From positions 1 through 20,564 of the forward strand of contig DCYM01000224.1 of NCBI GenBank assembly GCA_002331465.1: DNA of 20,564 bases, read 5' to 3'. Positions within the stretch are counted from its first letter, which is position 1; the number at the start of each line of letters is the position of its first letter. This document shows, one piece after another, positions 16,125-20,564 of this stretch. The notes under the pieces were generated by a model. It saw only the letters and a program-made list of their open reading frames with translations. It was not told where the DNA came from and did no database searches. Position numbers and translations under genes: made by a program. This DNA comes from Candidatus Neomicrothrix sp. UBA2110. GTDB taxonomy: Bacteria > Actinomycetota > Acidimicrobiia > Acidimicrobiales > Poriferisodalaceae.

Positions 16125-17343
16125 CGGCTCGCGGTTCTTTGGGCAAACCCAAAATCCGCTCGCCGATAATATTGCGTTGCACTTGGCTAGTACCGGCGTA
16201 GATCGTTCCAGATCTCGCAGAGAGGAAGCTATTGATCCAGGCTGAAGTCGTGTTCGGGGTGCCTGCATCGGCGGCTCCTAAACCCGCAGCTAAAGCATCG
16301 TCGCCATCCACCACCATTGCGTCGGCACCAAGAATGTCGAGTGACAGTTCAGTGACCTCTCGGTGGTATTCACTCCAGTTGAGCTTGCCAATCGAACTTT
16401 TCGGTCCAGGCGGTTCACCATTCAAGAAAGAAGTGAGGACTTGCTGTCCAAGCCACCGCATGATTTCTACTTTGCTGTGACACCAGGCCAACCGCTGGCG
16501 GATAGCTGCCTCCTCTGTCCGACCGCGTTGTTGGGCCATCTCGACCAAGCGATCTAGTTCAGCTCGATAACGAAAGTAAGTCGTCGTCGCTCCAAAACCA
16601 CGCTCGTAACCCAACAGAGTCATCGCTACAGCCCATCCACCGTTTACCTGGCCAACGACGTTCTCCTTGGGCACTCTCGCATTTGAGAAGAAGACTTCGT
16701 TGAAATGGCTATGACCTGCGATATTTACGATCGGTCGAACCTCCACTCCTTCTTGATCCATCGGGCACAGAAAGAAAGTGATGCCTTGGTGTTTCGCGTG
16801 CTCGGGCGCAGTTCGACCAAGAACGAAAATCCAATTCGCTAAATGTCCGCTTGATGTCCAGATTTTTTGTCCGTTCAGAACCCATTCGTCACCATCAAGC
16901 TCTGCCCGGAATCCAAGGTTGGCTAGGTCGGAACCTGCTCCTGGTTCTGAATACCCCTGACACCAAAGATCTTCACCGCCCAGGATCCGGGGGAGGTGGT
17001 GCTTCTTTTGCTCTTCGGTTCCCCATTCGATCAGCGTGTTGCCGACCATGCCGATCCCGAAACCGTCGTTCGAACCACCGGTTGGCAATCCGGCCTTGGT
17101 GAATTCTTCCGCGATAATCACATTTTCGTTAACTGTCAGTCCGGGGCCCCCGTATTCAGTGGGCCACATCGTCGCCAGTAAGTGATTTTCGCCGAGAATT
17201 TTCCGCCACTCACCAACGAACTCGGCTTTGGCATTTCCAGTTAGCGACCCGATGCCTTCCCAGTTGGCGGGTAAATGTTCCGTGATGAATTCCTGGATCT
17301 TGCCCCGGTAGACCTCAACATCATCTGAATAGGTTGGCTGCAT
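16093..17343 (-). CDS. Acyl-CoA dehydrogenase (FadE-type)
   Basis: 416 residues with all three acyl-CoA dehydrogenase domains. The middle-domain motifs are CQGYSEPGAGSDLANLG and VLNGQKIWTSSGHLANW; the C-terminus has YAGTSQVQRNIIGERILGLP. The MCAD-type catalytic Glu is Ala in this motif; Glu247 in LGYERGF aligns with the alternative base on helix G, as in isovaleryl-CoA dehydrogenase. It resembles the long-chain or steroid-side-chain FadE proteins of actinobacteria, often heteromeric, so pairing with another dehydrogenase is possible. It lies 34 bases after the DsbA-like selenoprotein gene and overlaps the kinase gene downstream. The ATG at 17341-17343 has no visible ribosome site. Confidence 0.93.
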   Translation of the reverse strand: MQPTYSDDVEVYRGKIQEFITEHLPANWEGIGSLTGNAKAEFVGEWRKILGENHLLATMWPTEYGGPGLTVNENVIIAEEFTKAGLPTGGSNDGFGIGMVGNTLIEWGTEEQKKHHLPRILGGEDLWCQGYSEPGAGSDLANLGFRAELDGDEWVLNGQKIWTSSGHLANWIFVLGRTAPEHAKHQGITFFLCPMDQEGVEVRPIVNIAGHSHFNEVFFSNARVPKENVVGQVNGGWAVAMTLLGYERGFGATTTYFRYRAELDRLVEMAQQRGRTEEAAIRQRLAWCHSKVEIMRWLGQQVLTSFLNGEPPGPKSSIGKLNWSEYHREVTELSLDILGADAMVVDGDDALAAGLGAADAGTPNTTSAWINSFLSARSGTIYAGTSQVQRNIIGERILGLPKEPRADEGPWNETPR

Positions 17344-17377
17344 ACCGAGGACAGTACCAAGGCCAAGACGTAGATGA

Positions 17378-17983
17378 TTATCCTGAATGCTCTTCGCTGT
17401 CTTTAATGACGGCTAAACGTTCGATAACCCGGTCAAAAAAGTCGTCATCTTGTAGACCGGGAACCATAAGTTTGTTGTCGATTACCCAGGTAGGGGTACC
17501 GGTAGCGCCCCATTCGTGGGCTCTTTCCATCGAGGAAACCACTGCTGGCCACAACTCGTCATTGCTAACTACCCGCCTAATGATCTCTGAGGGGACGGCT
17601 AAGTCGTTGGCCAACTCGCTGAGTACCTCAGGGTCTTCTATATCTAGCTGATCTTCCCAAACTGAGGCGTAAATTCGGTCGTGGTAAACGGTTGCCTCTT
17701 TGGGTGAGGCATATTCCACGACGAGGGCAGCCTGATGGGCTCGCCTCGTTGGATGGAACCGATTGGGCGGCACCAATCTCACCTCCAGTTCTTCCGCTAT
17801 CGGCTGAAGACTTGAGAACTGGCGTTCGTTGGGTACACCGCCATCTGGAATTTCAGGGTGCAATTCATATGGCAACCATGAAACGGCAATTTCGTGCCGT
17901 GCTTCGAGGCGAGCCGCACGGGCCCGCGCCAAGTGACACCAGGGTCAAAGAAAGTCCGACCAGACAACAATCGGCAACACCAT
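17378..17983 (-). CDS. DsbA/FrnE-like selenoprotein (Sec at codon 13, TGA 17945-17947)
   Basis: 201 residues when read from the ATG at 17981-17983 through an in-frame TGA. The N-terminus reads MVLPIVVWSDFL-U-PWCH, matching the beta strand and CPWC active site of the DsbA/FrnE/HCCA-isomerase thioredoxin fold (PF01323) with Sec13 replacing the first, nucleophilic Cys and Cys16 as resolving residue. The rest is standard for FrnE-like proteins: WLPYELHPEIPDGG, NRFHPTRRAHQAALV, a helical insertion, and the cis-Pro loop GATGTPTWVID with VPGLQ. Without the TGA only a TTG start at 17932 is possible, which loses the whole active site. A SECIS-like stem-loop follows the TGA. No signal peptide is seen, so it is probably a cytosolic disulfide oxidoreductase. 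It heads a minus-strand operon with an acyl-CoA dehydrogenase and diverges from another one 28 bases away. There is no clear ribosome site. Confidence 0.92.
17909..17947 (-). promoter_or_regulatory. Bacterial SECIS element of the DsbA-like gene (with its UGA codon)
   Basis: After the UGA (17945-17947), GCGGGCC and GGCUCGC pair over 7 bp (one G-U) around the loop CGUGC (17916-17920). Beyond a C-C mismatch, weaker pairs extend the stem towards the UGA. The loop starts 25 nt after the UGA, the same distance and the same loop sequence as in the AhpD-like gene. Structure is read from the sequence; recognition by SelB is inferred. Confidence 0.83.
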
Positions 17984-18011
17984 GAGGTTCGACGGTATAC
18001 GTTCGCTGCCT

Positions 18012-19268
18012 ATGGACTTCGCTATTCCTAACGACATTCAACAATTACTTGACGATCTTGATGAGTTCATCGAAGACGTAATCAAGCCGATAGAAAATGA
18101 AAACGACAACATTCGATTCTTCGATCACCGCCGCGAAGACTCCCGTACCGACTGGGACAGGGATGGTCTACCTAACGCAGAGTGGGAACAGCTTCTGGGA
18201 AGAATGCGAACGGAAGCCGATGCGGCAGGTTTCCTGCGATGGCATCTCCCGAAACGTTTCGGTGGGAAAGATGGCAGCAATTTGGGGATGGCCATCGTGC
18301 GGGAACATTTGGCTCGTAAAGGACTCGGCCTCCATAACGACTTACAAAATGAGAATTCAATCATCGGAAATTTTCCCACGGTGTTGATGATGGAAAAATT
18401 CGGTTCAGAGGACCAACAACAAAAGTGGATACCAAAGATCCTCGAGGGAACAGCCCGTATTGGGTTTGGGCTAACGGAACCGCTTCATGGCTCTGACGCG
18501 ACTTGGATGGAAACGACCGCTGTTCGCGACGGCGACGAGTGGGTCATAAACGGCGAGAAATACTGGAATACTGGACTCCACCACGCGACACACGATTATA
18601 TCTTTGCCCGGACCTCGGGGAATCCTGGAGAGGGCCATGGGATCACCTGTTTCATTGTCCCGGTGGAGTCGCCTGGGTTCAAAGTCGAAGAGTTCATGTG
18701 GACCTTCAACATGCCAACAGACCATGCTCATGTTCGCCTGACCGACGTGCGAGTTCACAACGGCGACATCCTCGGAGACGAAGCCCGAGGCCTGCAAACC
18801 GCCCAGCTTTTCGTTCACGAGAACCGAATCCGACAAGCCGCATCTTCAGTCGGCGCGGGTCTCCATTGCATTGACGTAGCCGTGGACTACGTGAACGGTA
18901 GAACAACCTTCGGAAAGCCATTATCTCAAAACCAAGCAATCCAATTTCCCTTAGCCGAGTTGTATACAGAAGCGGAAATGATCAGGGCCCTCATATGGAA
19001 AACCGCTTGGGAAATGGACCAAGGCACAGACCACATGGAGATAACCGATCGTGTGGCCATGTGTAACTACAGGGGAAACAGATTCTGCTGCGACGCCGCT
19101 GATCGGGCCATGCAGAGTTGTGGAGGAGTCGGATATGGCCGAAGCATGCCCTTCGAACACATCTACAGACACCACCGGCGTTATCGAATAACCGAAGGCG
19201 CTGAGGAAATACAGATACGGAAGGTAGCCGGAAAATTGTTTGGCTACGCAGGACGCGCAAAGGGCTAA
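18012..19268 (+). CDS. Acyl-CoA dehydrogenase (FadE-type, canonical catalytic Glu)
   Basis: 418 residues from the ATG at 18012. Domains in order: N-terminal helices from IPNDIQQLLDDLDEF with an insertion around 35-60, the middle domain with FGLTEPLHGSDATWM and WVINGEKYWNTGLHH, and the C-terminal helices with QNQAIQFPLAELYTEAEM and MQSCGGVGYGRSMPFEHIYR. The end motif ITEGAEEIQIRKVAG keeps the Glu (about 395) in the MCAD-type base position, unlike the other two dehydrogenases here. It would make a 2-enoyl-CoA and reduce ETF. The open frame begins 10 codons earlier at 17982, but that part overlaps the start of the divergent selenoprotein gene; homologues begin at MDFAIP-like sequence. No ribosome site is seen before either start. 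Confidence 0.92.
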   Translation: MDFAIPNDIQQLLDDLDEFIEDVIKPIENENDNIRFFDHRREDSRTDWDRDGLPNAEWEQLLGRMRTEADAAGFLRWHLPKRFGGKDGSNLGMAIVREHLARKGLGLHNDLQNENSIIGNFPTVLMMEKFGSEDQQQKWIPKILEGTARIGFGLTEPLHGSDATWMETTAVRDGDEWVINGEKYWNTGLHHATHDYIFARTSGNPGEGHGITCFIVPVESPGFKVEEFMWTFNMPTDHAHVRLTDVRVHNGDILGDEARGLQTAQLFVHENRIRQAASSVGAGLHCIDVAVDYVNGRTTFGKPLSQNQAIQFPLAELYTEAEMIRALIWKTAWEMDQGTDHMEITDRVAMCNYRGNRFCCDAADRAMQSCGGVGYGRSMPFEHIYRHHRRYRITEGAEEIQIRKVAGKLFGYAGRAKG

Positions 19269-19285
19269 CTCTCGCAAGGAATAGC

Positions 19286-19302
19286 CTTTGGAATTCCCAA
19301 AG
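19286..19302. terminator. Weak hairpin in the convergent gap, possible shared terminator
   Basis: CTTTGG and CCAAAG pair around AATTC, followed on the plus strand by a T-rich but interrupted tail (TTTGATTATTTT). It lies between the convergent dehydrogenase and MaoC genes, in a 166-base gap with no other visible feature. Confidence 0.3.
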
Positions 19303-19434
19303 CCACGACTTTGATTATTTTCAGGCGTTCGCGTCTACGACACTTAGGCCGTCCTCAAGGCAATGCACTGTTGGGAAGTTACGTGAACCGCAGCTTTGGG
19401 GTTTTAACTACTGCCAACACTCTCAAAGCCTCGT

Positions 19435-19854
19435 TTAGCTAGTTCGAGCAGTGGCGTTACCCGTTAAGACGAAGTTCTCATCTTGGTTGGTGGTCGAAAT
19501 GGTCAAGTCAACGAGAGTTTCACCGTCTTCTTCTCGAATACCTGCTATTTCTGCTCTGGCTGTCAACGTGTCGCCCGGCCATACCTGATTCACGAAACGT
19601 ACCCCGTAGTAAGTCAATCGGCCGTCTCCCACGTAGTTCGTGATCATCCGCCCTGTCATGCCCATTGTGAGCATCCCATGGGCAAAAACCGTTGGGTATC
19701 CGGCTACCTCGGTTACGAATTTCTCATCGCTGTGAACGGGGTTGTAATCACCGGAGGCTCCTGCGTATTGAACAATCTGAGTACGGGTGAGGTCTTCAAC
19801 GATCAGTTCCGAGTAGGAATCGCCGACTTTGATTTCGCTTGCATTTAGTGACAT
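19435..19854 (-). CDS. MaoC-like hotdog (R)-hydratase, HadB-like
   Basis: 139 residues of a single hotdog domain. The hydratase-2 motif is clear: YAGASGDYNPVHSDEKF with Asp36 and His41 as catalytic pair, followed by VFAHGMLTMGMTGRMI. The C-terminal strand YYGVRFVNQVWPGDTLTARAE is typical. Members hydrate or dehydrate acyl-CoA or acyl-ACP, and in actinobacteria HadB-type subunits work with a HadA or HadC partner. The preceding gene, 11 bases upstream, encodes such a partner, so a heterodimeric hydratase is likely. AGGGGA lies seven bases before the ATG at 19852-19854. Confidence 0.92.
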   Translation of the reverse strand: MSLNASEIKVGDSYSELIVEDLTRTQIVQYAGASGDYNPVHSDEKFVTEVAGYPTVFAHGMLTMGMTGRMITNYVGDGRLTYYGVRFVNQVWPGDTLTARAEIAGIREEDGETLVDLTISTTNQDENFVLTGNATARTS

Positions 19855-19865
19855 TTGTCTGTCCC

Positions 19866-20390
19866 CTACTGTTCGATCACTTTTTCGGTCACCACACCGA
19901 CGCCTCGAGCGGTGACGACTAACTCGCCGCTCTGATCTCTGTACTCGGTGATGCTTTCACTGAATTTCAGGACGCCCGCCCGTTTGGATTCTTTCTCCCA
20001 GCTCTCGCCTGGTTTCGTTTCTGCTGTGAGAACATCACCGGGCTTTAGGTGCCTGTGGTAGGTGAAGTGTTGTTCGGCATGAAGCCCTCCGGCTGCGGAG
20101 CCGGATTCCTTTTCCTCACCTTCGGAGTTCGATGCCTCTTTTTTCTCGCCTCCCATGATTCCAGAAGCTGTGCCACCGCTACCGAACCATTTCTGTCCCG
20201 CTTTGGGGCGAAGGAAATAATCAGGGTCAAATTGGGCACTCGCTTGAGCGAATGTCGGTGGGGCAATTATTGACCCCACTTCGGTTCCGGCTGCATGCGA
20301 CTCATCATGATAAATCGGGTTCGTGTCTCCGATCGCTCTAGCGAACATCAAAATGTGCGAAGCCTCGACCGGGAAATGGTCCACTGCCAT
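19866..20390 (-). CDS. MaoC N-terminal-type hotdog dehydratase, HadA-like
   Basis: 174 residues. The start FPVEASHILMFARAIGDTNPIYHDE carries the Asp22/His28 pair of the FAS1-like or HadA-type MaoC fold (PF13452), then IIAPPTFAQA. A later HFTYHRHLKPGDVLTAETK strand completes the hotdog. Between them is a charged, low-complexity stretch (about residues 81-99, rich in Glu, Lys, Ser and Gly) that most relatives lack or keep short, probably a disordered surface loop. It likely forms a heterodimer with the next gene product. The ATG at 20388-20390 is preceded by a consensus AGGAGG, the strongest ribosome site in the window. Confidence 0.9.
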   Translation of the reverse strand: MAVDHFPVEASHILMFARAIGDTNPIYHDESHAAGTEVGSIIAPPTFAQASAQFDPDYFLRPKAGQKWFGSGGTASGIMGGEKKEASNSEGEEKESGSAAGGLHAEQHFTYHRHLKPGDVLTAETKPGESWEKESKRAGVLKFSESITEYRDQSGELVVTARGVGVVTEKVIEQ

Positions 20391-20456
20391 GGGTCCTCCT
20401 ACTCGGATGAAGGTTGCTGAATCATGACACTGATCGGCCCTGTTTGTCGCCTCGAG

Positions 20457-20564
20457 TTATCGCAGGGCAGATAAAAGTATTTCTCGTATGCGATCAGGGA
20501 CTTCAATCATCATCATGTGACCAACACCGTCTAGGTGTTTGAGGTCCACGTCAGATAATCCGGC
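20457..20564 (-). CDS. Alpha/beta hydrolase, C-terminal fragment (runs off the window)
   Basis: Thirty-five codons and a TAA are visible, reading D-L-K-H-L-D-G-V-G-H-M-M-M-I-E-V-P-D-R-I. The GVGHMMMIEVP pattern, a catalytic His followed by a short C-terminal helix, is characteristic of alpha/beta hydrolases. The catalytic Ser and acid residues lie beyond the window edge. It is on the same strand as the MaoC pair, 66 bases upstream of their first start, so co-transcription is possible. Confidence 0.75.
   Translation of the reverse strand, partial: AGLSDVDLKHLDGVGHMMMIEVPDRIREILLSALR

Noticed and set aside
16125..16268. 48-codon N-terminal extension of the kinase
   Set aside because: It lies wholly within the 3' end of the acyl-CoA dehydrogenase and precedes a normal kinase N-terminus.
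17930..17932. TTG as the start of the DsbA-like protein
   Set aside because: It would remove the first beta strand and the active site; reading through the TGA to the ATG at 17981-17983 restores the family N-terminus.
7434..17947. General TGA-to-Trp code change
   Set aside because: Other genes in the window end at TGA (for example the amidohydrolase and the HSL esterase) and use TGG for Trp; only these two redox positions are read through.
1..20564. CRISPR arrays, insertion sequences, tRNA or rRNA genes, phage genes
   Set aside because: No regularly spaced repeats, transposase-like frames, cloverleaf-like sequences or phage proteins were noticed on reading either strand; a covariance search was not possible here.

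Overview
The window is a gene-dense bacterial chromosome segment with short intergenic gaps and mixed strands. The gene content (three FadE-type acyl-CoA dehydrogenases, two crotonases, two MaoC hotdog hydratases, a penicillin-acylase-family Ntn hydrolase, DUF169, a DUF1932 dehydrogenase, a TIGR01777 epimerase) suggests an actinobacterium, perhaps a marine Acidimicrobiia relative. That placement is inference; no rRNA, tRNA or phylogenetic marker is present.

The main discovery is two selenocysteine genes, each of which plain gene calling would break or truncate. (1) On the minus strand at 7032-8126, an AhpD/carboxymuconolactone-decarboxylase-like gene is interrupted by one in-frame TGA (7434-7436), exactly where the second Cys of the CFYC...H motif belongs (C-F-Y-U-T-A-A-H). 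(2) On the minus strand at 17378-17983, a DsbA/FrnE-like oxidoreductase has a TGA (17945-17947) exactly at the first Cys of CPWC (D-F-L-U-P-W-C). Directly downstream of each TGA lies a strong stem-loop. Both have the same pentaloop, CGUGC, starting 25 nt after the TGA, which is the expected geometry of a bacterial SECIS element. The host should therefore encode SelA/SelB/SelC/SelD elsewhere.

Layout. 1-3512 (minus): N-acyl-D-amino-acid deacylase-like amidohydrolase, cyclophilin, crotonase, then the N-terminus of a cation:proton antiporter that runs off the window. 3739-4434 (plus): a secreted lipoprotein. 4445-5809 (minus): an M20 metallopeptidase, divergent from an acyl-CoA dehydrogenase at 5852-7000 (plus). 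7032-13073 (minus): a probable five-gene operon read in the order crotonase, TIGR01777 epimerase, HSL-family esterase, penicillin-acylase-like hydrolase, AhpD-like selenoprotein. 13347-14183 (minus): a DUF1932 dehydrogenase, divergent from DUF169 and VOC genes at 14253-15482 (plus). 15507-17983 (minus): the DsbA-like selenoprotein, an acyl-CoA dehydrogenase and a uridine-kinase-like P-loop kinase. 18012-19268 (plus): a third acyl-CoA dehydrogenase, divergent from the selenoprotein. 19435-20564 (minus): the end of an alpha/beta hydrolase, then two MaoC-type hotdog proteins.

Together the genes point to catabolism of acyl-CoA and amide or ester compounds (hydrolases releasing acids, dehydrogenases, hydratases), with two Sec-based thiol redox enzymes embedded in those transcription units. 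The substrate cannot be named from sequence alone. There is no gene-free stretch longer than 300 bases. The longest gaps are 13074-13346 and 3513-3738; I see only small inverted repeats in them.
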